Source of the DNA: Bacillota bacterium | Lineage (GTDB): Bacteria; Bacillota; Clostridia; Lachnospirales; Anaerotignaceae | Direction: 5' to 3' | Assembly: GCA_021768705.1 (NCBI GenBank) | Contig: JAETUG010000009.1 | Span: forward strand, 1 to 64,000 | DNA: 64,000 nucleotides | Program-made: the position numbers and the translations under genes | The notes under the pieces: generated by a model | Database searches by the model: none | What the model saw: the letters and a program-made list of their open reading frames with translations, nothing else | Told to the model about the DNA's origin: nothing | Part shown: piece by piece, positions 24,673 through 32,290 of the stretch | Position numbering within the stretch: position 1 is the first letter of the stretch | How the letters are laid out: every line of letters begins with the position of its first letter

Positions 24673-24837
24673 ATGGCAAAAAGAAGAGCCCCGAAAGAAT
24701 ATAAGGTAACCTGTTCTGTACAGGAGTGTTCTCCAGAAGAAAGAGCCAGAAGAGACAGAGAGATCACTGCAGTACTGCTGAAAGCGAAGCTGAACGCCAT
24801 GAAGCGGCGGGAGGAATTGGGAATCAAAGAAGCATAG
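24673..24837 (+). CDS. Short phage protein, unknown
   Basis: A 54-residue, strongly basic, helical protein ('SPEERARRDREITAVLL') with ATG 8 nt after GGAGG. It shares layout with small phage proteins of unknown role. The next gene starts 28 bp later. Confidence 0.6.
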   Translation: MAKRRAPKEYKVTCSVQECSPEERARRDREITAVLLKAKLNAMKRREELGIKEA

Positions 24838-24865
24838 GGGCTTTGCCCCATGGAAAGGACAAGCC

Positions 24866-25132
24866 ATGAAAGAGAAAGGTGAGAGTATGACAACAGCAGC
24901 AGAAAGAAAAATCAGACGAGAAGAACGTCTGCTGAAAGAGAAAAAAAGAAAGCTGCTTCTGATGACAGTATGGACAGGCATCCGCTTTCTTCTGGCAACA
25001 GCTGCTGCAGTAGTGATATCCTGTTGGCTGGCCGTAGTGATGCGGGATAACGTGGAATGGGCGTTGAACATCAGCTGGGCAGCGGCATCCATTGGAACCG
25101 GAGCGGCACTGTTCTGGAAAGCAGGAAAATAA
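24866..25132 (+). CDS. Small membrane protein, unknown
   Basis: An 88-residue protein: a basic N-terminal helix (residues 10-30), then two membrane segments (about 35-55 and 65-82). An inner ATG at 24887 is an alternative start. Part of the early cluster; no family recognised. Confidence 0.55.
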   Translation: MKEKGESMTTAAERKIRREERLLKEKKRKLLLMTVWTGIRFLLATAAAVVISCWLAVVMRDNVEWALNISWAAASIGTGAALFWKAGK

Positions 25133-25222
25133 AAAATATCCCCTTTGGTGTTGGAACACCTCGGGGGATTGGATAAATTAGTCACTTACATAGTAGCAGA
25201 AATTGAAGGTTTTTGCAAGATG
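25133..25222 (+). repeat. Direct-repeat leader, copy A
   Basis: About 90 bp, around 85% identical to 25800-25890. It contains ATCCCC-ttt-GGTG...CACC-tcg-GGGGAT (two stacked stems) and then a leader ending in a start codon. The ORF behind copy A stops after 13 codons (25219-25260), so copy A now leads nowhere. On the minus strand the hairpin is followed by T-runs and may terminate the HTH gene. Confidence 0.7.
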
Positions 25223-25283
25223 AAAACATGGCTTCTCGCAGTAGCATCCCTGGGATGCTGAAATAAAAGTGTGGAGTAGAAGA

Positions 25284-25553
25284 TTAGTATTCTTCTATGC
25301 AAAGATAGTCAGCTGGAACTTGGAGCACGCGAACGAGTTTTGGTAGATTCACGTAGCACGGTTTATAAGTTCCATTCAACCATCGCTTAACAGTAACTAC
25401 AGAAACACCTACCATTTCAGCAAGTGCAATGGAATCAATACCTTGATTTTCCATAGATGATTTCAGTTGTTCTGCAAATGTAAAAAAGAAAAAGAAGAAA
25501 ACAATCACCCCCTTTGACCGGGGATGCTGCTTCGAGGAGCCATACAGTTTCAT
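25284..25553 (-). CDS. HTH protein (XRE-like)
   Basis: The frame has 89 codons; the real protein is probably shorter. The HTH is 'AEQLKSSMENQGIDSIALAEMVGVSVVTVKRWLNG' and the tail is 'LPKLVRVLQVPADYLCIEE'. The only good ribosome site (AAAGGGGGTG) lies inside the frame, next to GTG/ATT/GTT codons, so the start is uncertain. Divergent from the next HTH gene with only about 30 bp between them. Confidence 0.65.
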   Translation of the reverse strand: MKLYGSSKQHPRSKGVIVFFFFFFTFAEQLKSSMENQGIDSIALAEMVGVSVVTVKRWLNGTYKPCYVNLPKLVRVLQVPADYLCIEEY

Positions 25554-25584
25554 TCTATCACAAAACGAAAGGAATAGGGAAACA

Positions 25585-25803
25585 ATGAAAAAGCCGGGAT
25601 GGAGTGTATACCCGAACTTGGAAAAGTGGATATACGATAACTACAAATCAGTTTCGGAATTCGCATGGGTAGTAGGGGTATCGCCGACCACGATGTATAA
25701 CATCTTAAAAGGAAAAAGCGAAGGAAGATATCAAACTACTCGAGCGATTATAAATATCACACACATGAAATTGGAGGATATTTTTCAAAAAGCAGAAAAA
25801 TAA
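25585..25803 (+). CDS. HTH protein (XRE-like), possible Aca-type regulator
   Basis: A 72-residue protein with HTH 'YKSVSEFAWVVGVSPTTMYNILKGKS' and 'IINITHMKLEDIFQ'. It lies immediately before the leader of the AcrIIA9-like gene. Small HTH genes beside anti-CRISPR genes often repress them (Aca proteins), which is a hypothesis here. Confidence 0.75.
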   Translation: MKKPGWSVYPNLEKWIYDNYKSVSEFAWVVGVSPTTMYNILKGKSEGRYQTTRAIINITHMKLEDIFQKAEK

Positions 25804-25890
25804 AAATATCCCCTTTGGTGTTGGAGCACCTCGGGGGATTAGATAAATTAGTTATTTACATGGTATCAGAACTTGGAGGTTTTGACGATG
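25800..25890 (+). repeat. Direct-repeat leader, copy B
   Basis: The second copy of the 90-bp unit, with the same double stem (one change in the loop, A to G). It ends in TTGGAGGT-ttttgacg-ATG, the start region of the AcrIIA9-like gene, so it is that gene's 5' leader. Confidence 0.7.
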
Positions 25891-26229
25891 GGAAAAATCG
25901 AAGAAGCAATCAAAAAGATAAATACGGAAATTCAGAAGCAGCCGAACAACAGATATCTGGCACTGGTCGGTGAGCATATCATTGACCGGATTACATCTGA
26001 AGCGGCAGCGGAAAAGGTACTGAAAGAAGAAAAGACGCTTGCCAGAGCTTTGACCGGAATTGAGAATAGAGCACGCAAGCAAATAACAGGAAACCATGCT
26101 GTGATTGAAGATGCGGTCGTATACGGCTGGGCCAGGGAGTATTTCGGCTTAACAGAAACAGCAGATCCGCAGACGTCTGCGGAAGCACCAAAAAAAGGCG
26201 TTTGCATCAAACTGGAAGATTTTTTCTAA
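25888..26229 (+). CDS. AcrIIA9/PcfK-like protein, candidate anti-CRISPR
   Basis: A 113-residue protein. The pattern 'IEEAIKKINTEIQKQPNNRYLALVG' ... 'AAEKVLKEEKTLARAL' ... 'AVIEDAVVYGWAREYFG' ... short acidic tail 'IKLEDFF' matches what I recall of AcrIIA9, a Cas9 inhibitor related to PcfK. Known members block type II-A Cas9. The same fold also occurs as PcfK in plasmids, so a replication role cannot be excluded. The PcfJ-like gene follows after 12 bp, the standard PcfK-PcfJ pair. Start ATG 25888 after TTGGAGGT. Confidence 0.6.
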   Translation: MGKIEEAIKKINTEIQKQPNNRYLALVGEHIIDRITSEAAAEKVLKEEKTLARALTGIENRARKQITGNHAVIEDAVVYGWAREYFGLTETADPQTSAEAPKKGVCIKLEDFF

Positions 26230-26241
26230 GGGGGCGATGGT

Positions 26242-28209
26242 ATGAAGCTGAAAAGTATCAAAGCCATTCCCTTTGAAGTATTCAGGGAAGAAAGCAGAGT
26301 ACGCTGGAAGGTCGCAGTAAAAGAACCTGTGGTAGAAGGGGAACGCCTCCTAGTGGTAGATTTTCTGTCGAATGACAGCTGCAACGCTTACCGAAGAGAA
26401 CAGCACTCTTTCCGTATCGTCTGTGGTAAGAAAAGCAGAGAGGTAAAAGGCATCAACCAGGAAGGAGGGGTATCTGATGGAGTTTTGCATTCCTTATATA
26501 GATACAATCAAGATTATATCCTGATCTCGGAGCGGGAGGAAAAGGCTCTGGCACGTTTCTTGGGAAAAGACAGAGAGGACACGGGGAATCACCAGATCGA
26601 CAACCTGTCTCAATGGGTAAGCCGGACAAAAGAAGAAATGAAAAAACGGGAACGGCAGAAACGGGGCGAACTGATGGATGAAGACTATCGGCTTTGCCCC
26701 GAAGCCTTACCGGAGGGGTTGATCGACTACATCCGCCGAGAAGTCCTGCCGAAGGATAGCACACTGGTTTATAAAAGAGGCAATGTCCGTGGTACCTGCT
26801 TCGTCTGCGGCAGGCAGGTCAGAGCCAGCAGCAAACGCTTTGTTCAAGGAATGCGGGTCATCTGCCCAGAATGCGGTGCAGAGGTATTTTGTGTATTAGA
26901 GAACAGCAGGGCATTCAACGCCAGCTTTGTCGAGAACATCATAGCGGTGCAAAAAGGGACGGACGGCGAGACTGTATTCTTCCGGCAATGGATGCTCCGC
27001 AGAGATCCAACCGCCCGTTGGGAACGGATCGAGGACTTCCTTCAGGAAAACGTCCGCTATGCCGTCAGGGGCAAAAAGACCGCCAAGTGGCAGAAAGAAG
27101 CAAAAGAAAACTATTTTATGCACAGTGAACGATACGAGTTGGAGGAATGGACCAGATGGGGAGATAACTCCATCTATGACGGATCATATTTCTTTTATGA
27201 CGGGGGCATAGAGGAGACCCTGCAGGGGACCCTCATGCAGTATGCCGATCTGAAAGGATATCTGGAGGAAAATACCAGAAGAAGCAAAAACACAGTTCAT
27301 TTTCTGGAATACCACGCCAAATACCCTGTGATGGAATTCCTTTGGAAAGGGGGCTATCACGGAATCGTCCATGAGAGAGTCGGGGGTATGACAAAGGAAA
27401 ACAGAAACGCCATCCGCTGGCAAAGGGAACAGCTGCGGGAATGTTTTCGTTTCCCCCTTCGCCTGTTGAAGCTGAAGAAGCCACAAAATTGGACATTGGA
27501 TGATATAGCGAAACTGAGCGCCCTTTGGGAAAGCAGAGGAAACAGCCTGACGGAAAAGGAAGTCATTGCTCTTTTTGAGAGCTGCATTGAGGCAAGCAGC
27601 ATCAAACAGGCATTGCCCTACGCCGGTGTATTGAAGATTTTACACTACATAGAGAAACAGGCAGGAGAGCCCTGTTATATCAGAGGGGAGGCAGGCATCT
27701 ATCGGGATTATCTCAGGGAATGCGAACAGCTGGGGCTTGATCTTCGTGAGAAAGAGATCCTTTTCCCTAAAAACCTGCGGGAGGCTCATAACCGCACCAC
27801 GGCGCAGATCGAATTTGAAAAGAACAAAGCCGATCAGGAAAAATTCCAAAAGGCTGTAGAGAAACTGGAAAAGTTCGCATGGCAGAAGGGAGAACTGTTC
27901 ATTCGTCCTGCCAGGGCGCAGGAAGAACTGCAGTATGAGGGAACGGCTTTGCATCATTGTGTCGGGAGTTATGCGAAAAGGATGGCAAACGGAGAAACAG
28001 CCATTTTCTTCGTCCGCAGGGCGGAAGAACCGGACAAGCCCTATTTTACACTGGAACTGCAGAATAAACGGGTGCTTCAGTGCAGGACGGAACACAACAG
28101 CTCCTATGAACGGGAGCCGGAGATCAAAGCCTTTGTGGACGAATGGCTAGAGAAGATCGTTGCCAAAGGAGGCAATCAAAAGAAAAAAGCGAAGGAGGCA
28201 GCAGCATGA
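26242..28209 (+). CDS. PcfJ-like protein
   Basis: The protein has 655 residues. A zinc-finger-like region (C-x2-C ... C-x2-C, 'CFVCGRQV' and 'CPECGAEV', about residues 190-215) comes first. The PcfJ domain is C-terminal: 'LHHCVGSYAKRMANGE', 'FFVRRAEEPDKPYFTLEL' and 'EVKAFVDEW'-like end. PcfJ proteins occur on conjugative plasmids and phages beside PcfK; their biochemical role is unknown. The stop overlaps the next start (ATGA). Confidence 0.8.
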   Translation: MKLKSIKAIPFEVFREESRVRWKVAVKEPVVEGERLLVVDFLSNDSCNAYRREQHSFRIVCGKKSREVKGINQEGGVSDGVLHSLYRYNQDYILISEREEKALARFLGKDREDTGNHQIDNLSQWVSRTKEEMKKRERQKRGELMDEDYRLCPEALPEGLIDYIRREVLPKDSTLVYKRGNVRGTCFVCGRQVRASSKRFVQGMRVICPECGAEVFCVLENSRAFNASFVENIIAVQKGTDGETVFFRQWMLRRDPTARWERIEDFLQENVRYAVRGKKTAKWQKEAKENYFMHSERYELEEWTRWGDNSIYDGSYFFYDGGIEETLQGTLMQYADLKGYLEENTRRSKNTVHFLEYHAKYPVMEFLWKGGYHGIVHERVGGMTKENRNAIRWQREQLRECFRFPLRLLKLKKPQNWTLDDIAKLSALWESRGNSLTEKEVIALFESCIEASSIKQALPYAGVLKILHYIEKQAGEPCYIRGEAGIYRDYLRECEQLGLDLREKEILFPKNLREAHNRTTAQIEFEKNKADQEKFQKAVEKLEKFAWQKGELFIRPARAQEELQYEGTALHHCVGSYAKRMANGETAIFFVRRAEEPDKPYFTLELQNKRVLQCRTEHNSSYEREPEIKAFVDEWLEKIVAKGGNQKKKAKEAAA

Positions 28210-29246
28210 GCAATGAAATGACAAGACCTATCGAGGTCATTACACAGGAGATCAATTTTTATAAATTTCAGGCAGGGTCAGCCATCATCGAGATCGGCAA
28301 GCGGCTCTGTGAAGCAAAACAGTGTTTGCCCCATGGTGCATGGGGCGACTGGCTGCAGAACGAAGTAGAGTTTTCCGAACGTACCGCTCAGAATTTCATG
28401 AAAATCGCCAGAGAATATCAGAATCCGCAGTTGATTGCGGATATGGGGAACTCTGCCACAAAGGCGTTGCTTCTCCTTTCCCTGCCGGCAGATGAGCGGG
28501 AAGAATTTGTGGGCGAAGCCCATGAGATTGAAGGGGAGGCAAAGACCGTAGCGGAAATGACCACAAAAGAAATGGAACAGCTGATCAAGGAGCTGGAAGC
28601 AGAACGAGCAGAAAAGGAAAAACTGCAGTCTCAGTTGGATCTCTTCCAGACAGAAAAGGATAATGCCGTGGATGCCGCTTATAAGGAGACAGAGGACAAG
28701 CTGGAAACCTTGGTTTTGCAGAAAGAAGCCGCAGAAAAAGCACGGCAGGAAGCGGAAGAAAAGATCTCCGCTATGGAAACGGAAATGGATGAACTGCGGA
28801 TGCAGGCAGATCAGACGGTCCTTCCTGATGAGAGCGAACTGGAAAAGATCAGAAAAGAGGCGGAGGCTGCTGCAAAGGAGAAAGCAGAAGCTGCCATGCA
28901 GAAGAAGCTGGATAAGGCGAAGAAGGATGCGGAGAAAGCAAAAAAAGAAGCCGCAGAAGCACAGGCAGCCATTGAAGTCCATGAAGCTGCCCAGAAAGAA
29001 GCGGAAGAAGCCATGCTGAAAGCCAGGGCGGAATTGGCTCAGGTCAAGACGGATACAGAAAAGAAACTGAAAGTAGCCGGTTCTTCCGGTATCACCCGAT
29101 TTAAGGTTTACTTCGAGGGTGTACAGCAGCAGATCAACCAAATGATTGAATGTATTTCAAAGGTAGAAGAAACAGAAGGAGAAGAAGCGGCAAAGCTGCG
29201 AGCAGCCCTGAAATCTCTTTGCCAGAGTGTACAGGATAATTTATAA
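28206..29246 (+). CDS. DUF3102 protein with long coiled coil
   Basis: A 346-residue protein. Residues about 5-110 are DUF3102 ('EINFYKFQAGSAIIEIGKRLCEAK', 'GDWLQNEVEFSERTAQNFMKIA'). Residues about 120-290 are a Glu/Lys/Ala-rich coiled coil. The start was placed at 28206 (AAGGAGG upstream, 4-bp overlap with PcfJ gene). DUF3102 proteins are common in Clostridial phages and plasmids; some resemble ParB-like or replication accessory proteins. Exact role unknown. Confidence 0.8.
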   Translation: MSNEMTRPIEVITQEINFYKFQAGSAIIEIGKRLCEAKQCLPHGAWGDWLQNEVEFSERTAQNFMKIAREYQNPQLIADMGNSATKALLLLSLPADEREEFVGEAHEIEGEAKTVAEMTTKEMEQLIKELEAERAEKEKLQSQLDLFQTEKDNAVDAAYKETEDKLETLVLQKEAAEKARQEAEEKISAMETEMDELRMQADQTVLPDESELEKIRKEAEAAAKEKAEAAMQKKLDKAKKDAEKAKKEAAEAQAAIEVHEAAQKEAEEAMLKARAELAQVKTDTEKKLKVAGSSGITRFKVYFEGVQQQINQMIECISKVEETEGEEAAKLRAALKSLCQSVQDNL

Positions 29247-29293
29247 AGCGGGCTTGCACCTGATTATGATGAACGAATAGGAGTTGAGACGTT

Positions 29294-29428
29294 ATGACAC
29301 AAAGAAAGAACGAAGGTAAATATGAGGTCTGCCGGAACTGCGGTGCCCATCTGGATCACGGCGAACCCTGCGACTGTGAAGAGGAGCGGTCGGCACAGGA
29401 GCCTATTTATAAGGAAGAAACAAAATAA
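29294..29428 (+). CDS. Short zinc-ribbon-like peptide
   Basis: 44 residues with C-x2-C and C-x-C ('CRNCGAHLDHGEPCDC'). It follows the DUF3102 gene by 47 bp, after a weak ribosome site. Similar short Cys peptides are found in many Firmicute phages. Function unknown. Confidence 0.55.
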   Translation: MTQRKNEGKYEVCRNCGAHLDHGEPCDCEEERSAQEPIYKEETK

Positions 29429-29434
29429 AACATA

Positions 29435-29620
29435 AAAAAATCCCGCCTGCCGGAAACAGACGGGATAGGTCTCAGGAGACCGTACATATCTATTAACAGT
29501 ATAGCAGAGAAACGTTGAAAAATCAACGGTTTTCGCTATTTTGAACGGCATTTCCTGAGACCTTTTTTGAAGGAGGCGATTGCCTCTGTGGCTGTCCATA
29601 AAGCAATTAACTTAATGGAC
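29435..29620. other. Structured non-coding region before the Rep-like gene
   Basis: Three structures lie in this 240-bp gap. ATCCCG/CGGGAT (29437-29466) is a terminator when read on the minus strand. AGGTCTCAGGA (29467-29477) pairs with TCCTGAGACCT (29553-29563), followed by TTTTT, and encloses AAACGTTGA/TCAACGgTTT. GTCCATaAAG/CTTaATGGAC (about 29593-29620) is a third hairpin. Attenuator, ncRNA or replication origin are all possible. Confidence 0.5.
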
Positions 29621-29667
29621 ACTCTCATATTTATATAGAAGAAATACAGAATGGAGGAGAAGCAGGG

Positions 29668-30417
29668 ATGCCAAAGTACAGAAAAAAGATAAAGGCTGGG
29701 GACGTTTATGAGGTAGAAGAATTTTATTGCCCACGGACCATCGGAAAAAAATACGAGAGAGGCAGAAGAGAAAATCTCACCTCAGAGGAACAGGCGAAGC
29801 GGAATCTGCAGATCGCCAGAAAGAACCTGACCAGAACTATCAATGCCAATTTCAATGGAAAGGACTACTTCGTTTTATTGACCTACGCATCAGAGGTAAC
29901 CATAGACGAATCCAAAAGGCTGCTGTCAAATTTTTTCCTTCGCCTGAAACGGTACCGCAGGAAAAATGGCTTTTCCGATCTGCAATACATAGCGGTCACA
30001 GAGAGCCAGGGGAAAAACGGCAGGGTGCATCATCATGTAGTGATGAGCGGCTTTGATGGCCTGAGCATGAAAGAGGGCTTGGAAATCCTTTTGGAAAAAT
30101 GGGGGCATGGTACCGTCCTCATAAAGCACCTTTACAAAAATCAGAAGGATAACCGCCTTGCCAGCTACATATCCAAAGAGAATATCAAAAAAGGCGCAAA
30201 GCGGTGGAGTACCAGCCGCAACCTAAAGAAACCGGAAATAAAAATCGAGCAGGTGAAGGAAACAAAGAAAAAAATGCCGCTGCGTCCGCCAAAAGGATAT
30301 CAGGTAGTTTTCTCCGCAGAGGATTACTTCGAAGAGATTGGCTGGGTGCGGTATATGAAAGCCATCCGGCAGGGCGGAATGGACTATGGAGAATATGGAG
30401 GAAGCAAAGATGATTAA
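29668..30417 (+). CDS. HUH endonuclease Rep-like protein (REP_ORF2/G2P type)
   Basis: A 249-residue basic protein with 'YFVLLTYASE', then HUH-type 'GRVHHHVVMSG' (about residues 116-126), then Tyr candidates in 'LASYISKENIKKGAKRW' (Y ~172). This is the rolling-circle initiator pattern of the ORF2/G2P family often present in Clostridial prophages. It would nick DNA and attach to the 5' end through Tyr. The structured region just upstream could be its target. Start ATG 29668 after GGAGGAG. Confidence 0.75.
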   Translation: MPKYRKKIKAGDVYEVEEFYCPRTIGKKYERGRRENLTSEEQAKRNLQIARKNLTRTINANFNGKDYFVLLTYASEVTIDESKRLLSNFFLRLKRYRRKNGFSDLQYIAVTESQGKNGRVHHHVVMSGFDGLSMKEGLEILLEKWGHGTVLIKHLYKNQKDNRLASYISKENIKKGAKRWSTSRNLKKPEIKIEQVKETKKKMPLRPPKGYQVVFSAEDYFEEIGWVRYMKAIRQGGMDYGEYGGSKDD

Positions 30418-30673
30418 AAACAAATTTGTAGGAACGTTGAAAGATGTAGATTTCAGTGAGCTGATTTTTCCAGTAGCAGTAATTTACAACAAACCGAAAG
30501 ATTTTCCGACATGTTTTGCCGTTCGGATATTTGACGGAAATAAGCCAACGAATGTAGTTTTTCTTTCGACCAAGTTAGAAGAATGCAGGAAAGAAGTGAA
30601 CAAAGCAGGTTTTGCATTATGGTGCGGAAGAGATAAAAGAGATGACAAATGCATAGTTGAAACATGGATGTGA
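30410..30673 (+). CDS. Phage protein, unknown
   Basis: 87 residues; start ATG 30410, 8 nt after GGAGG, overlapping the Rep-like stop. 'FTCFAVRIFDGNKPTNVVFLSTKLEE'-like central part; no family recognised. Cotranscribed with the Rep-like and ssb genes. Confidence 0.6.
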   Translation: MIKNKFVGTLKDVDFSELIFPVAVIYNKPKDFPTCFAVRIFDGNKPTNVVFLSTKLEECRKEVNKAGFALWCGRDKRDDKCIVETWM

Positions 30674-30706
30674 GAGGAGGCATGACCTACGAACAAGGTA
30701 ATTATA

Positions 30707-31120
30707 ATGGGCCGGCTGGTAAGAGACCCAGAGGTGAGATACAGCCAAGGTGCAGAGCCTGTGGCGGTGGCAAGATATACTCTGGCGGTGGATCGGAGAT
30801 TCAAGCGGCAGGGAGAGCAGGAGGCTGATTTCATCAACTGCGTTGCTTTCGGTAAAGCTGGAGAATTTGCGGAGAAGCATTTCAAGAAAGGGCAGATGGT
30901 CAGCATTGTCGGGCGGATTCAGGTGCGAAGCTGGGAGGACAGGGAAGGAAAGCGAAACTGGACAACGGAGGTTGTAGTTGAGGAACAGTATTTCGCAGGA
31001 GGAAAAAGCGACAACGGAGAAAAGCAGGCGCCCGAAAACAGAAAAGCAGCGGAAGGCGGTAAGCAGGATGGATTCTATCCTGCAGATGAAAGCATCGAGG
31101 ATGATGATCTGCCCTTTTGA
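30707..31120 (+). CDS. ssb: Single-stranded DNA-binding protein
   Basis: An OB-fold protein with 'GRLVRDPEVRYSQG' and 'FINCVAFGKAGEFAEKHFKKGQ', and the acidic tip DDDLPF that binds host replication proteins. The first ATG is 30707 but it would cut the family's usual MNKVIIMGRL start. Six codons upstream (30689) is ACG-AAC-AAG-GTA-ATT-ATA, encoding the missing residues, with GGAGG 8 nt before ACG. So the true start may be ACG 30689, or the gene now begins at 30707. Confidence 0.92.
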   Translation: MGRLVRDPEVRYSQGAEPVAVARYTLAVDRRFKRQGEQEADFINCVAFGKAGEFAEKHFKKGQMVSIVGRIQVRSWEDREGKRNWTTEVVVEEQYFAGGKSDNGEKQAPENRKAAEGGKQDGFYPADESIEDDDLPF

Positions 31121-31137
31121 GAAAGGCGGTGTACCGG

Positions 31138-31518
31138 ATGGAAGAAAGGATATGTGATGCCTTGCGGAAAAGGCGTGAAGAGATGGGGCTATCCGTGGAA
31201 GAAGTTTCGCTGCGGCTGGGTATCATCGAAAACACTTATAAAAATTGGGAATCCGGCAAGACCATTCCGAAGTCCCGATTCTTTGAACGGATCAAAAGAG
31301 TTATGGGAATCGATCTCAAGGAATTTACACCATCAATCCTTTACATGGCAGTGACACTTGATGAGATTGCGCTGCCGCTGGCTGTGGCAGATACGCCGGA
31401 GGAATTGGCGAAAATGATGGGGGTAAAGGTGCATACGATATTCAGCTGTATTTGCAACAGCAAAAAGCATAAGCGTTCAAAGTATTTGAAGGTGGTGCTG
31501 GATGATGAAATTTATTGA
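31138..31518 (+). CDS. HTH regulator (XRE-like)
   Basis: A 126-residue protein with HTH 'LRKRREEMGLSVEEVSLRLGIIENTYKNWESG' in residues 8-40 and a C-terminal part that looks like a second, diverged HTH ('TPEELAKMMGVKVHTIFSCI'). Start ATG 31138 after AAAGGCGGTG. It may control middle or late genes. Confidence 0.7.
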   Translation: MEERICDALRKRREEMGLSVEEVSLRLGIIENTYKNWESGKTIPKSRFFERIKRVMGIDLKEFTPSILYMAVTLDEIALPLAVADTPEELAKMMGVKVHTIFSCICNSKKHKRSKYLKVVLDDEIY

Positions 31519-31591
31519 CTTCTTTGCAGGGATCGGCGTGACAGTGATACGGACGATAGCGGAAAGGATGAGTGTAGATGAAAAAATATGA
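31505..31591 (+). pseudogene. Remnant of a C5 DNA methyltransferase (motif I only)
   Basis: 28 codons starting 'MKFIDFFAGIG', the first SAM-binding motif of cytosine-C5 methyltransferases, then an unrelated end. The rest of a gene of several hundred codons is missing. The end joins sequence GATAGCGGAAAGGATGAG that is also found before the 32205 remnant. Confidence 0.65.
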
Positions 31592-32114
31592 ACTTGTTAC
31601 AGATATGAGCATTTCAGTTTTAGGAAGAAAACTATTCAAGATTCGTGCGCTTGTGGATTTTACAACAAAATGGGGTGAGATCATCCACGCAGGAGACCTT
31701 GGAGGATATTTGGAAAAGGAAGAAAACTTGAGCCATGATGGCGATGCGTGGGTCTACGGCAATGCGAAGGTCTACGGCAATGCGGAGGTCTGCGGCAATG
31801 CGTTGGTCTACGGCAATGCGAAGGTCTGCGACAATGCGAAGGTCTTTGGCAATGCGAAGGTCTTTGGCGATGCGAAGGTCTTTGGCAATGCGAAGGTCTG
31901 CGGCGATGCGAAGGTCTACGGCAATGCGGAGGTCTGCGGCAAGAATCACATCCTAACAGTCGGTCCTATTGGTTCCAGAAATGCAACAACTAATTTCTTC
32001 CGTGACAAAAATGGTGAGATTTCTGTTGTATGCGACTGTTTTTATGAGAATATTGATGATTTCCTTGAAAAAGTCAAGAAAACGCATGGAAATAACAAGC
32101 ATGCAAAAGCATAA
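31578..32114 (+). CDS. Hexapeptide-repeat beta-helix phage protein
   Basis: 178 residues. Residues 55-120 are eleven near-perfect copies of G-N/D-A-x-V-Y/C/F, the left-handed or polymer-type beta-helix signature. The N-terminal part (1-54) and the C-terminal part (125-178) are not repetitive. Proteins of this layout occur in many Firmicute prophages; function unknown. Start ATG 31578. Confidence 0.75.
   Translation: MKKYELVTDMSISVLGRKLFKIRALVDFTTKWGEIIHAGDLGGYLEKEENLSHDGDAWVYGNAKVYGNAEVCGNALVYGNAKVCDNAKVFGNAKVFGDAKVFGNAKVCGDAKVYGNAEVCGKNHILTVGPIGSRNATTNFFRDKNGEISVVCDCFYENIDDFLEKVKKTHGNNKHAKA
31740..31937 (+). repeat. 18-bp in-frame tandem repeat, eleven copies
   Basis: Unit like ggcaatgcgaaggtctac, coding the hexapeptide repeats. 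Copies differ in only one to four positions, so copy number probably changes by slippage or recombination without breaking the frame. Confidence 0.9.
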
Positions 32115-32204
32115 AGAGTTGCAGCGGAACTGGCAAAGGTACAGATCGATTTTGAAGATTCCAAAGTATGAAAATATGGTAGATAGCGGAAAGGATGAGC
32201 ATTG

Positions 32205-32288
32205 ATGGCTGAAAAACATATCCTCTGCATCAGCGGAGGGAAAGACAGCATGGCCGCACAGCTGCGGTTGTGGGATTTGGAGGGATAA
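32205..32288 (+). pseudogene. Remnant of a PP-loop (PAPS reductase-like) protein
   Basis: 27 codons with 'ILCISGGKDSMAA', the ATP-PP loop SGGKDS. A full protein would have several hundred residues. The upstream 18 bp match those at 31555-31572. Truncated by deletion. Confidence 0.65.
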
Positions 32289-32290
32289 GG

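Noticed and set aside
24674-25185. Minus-strand frames of 111-189 codons over the small early genes
   Set aside because: The plus-strand frames have strong ribosome sites; the minus-strand frames are low-complexity Phe/Ser-rich shadows.
28278-29141. A 287-codon minus-strand frame rich in Phe, Leu and Cys
   Set aside because: Shadow of the Lys/Glu-rich coiled coil of the DUF3102 gene.
31740-31937. Regular repeats that might look like a CRISPR array
   Set aside because: They are 18-bp coding tandem repeats without spacers.
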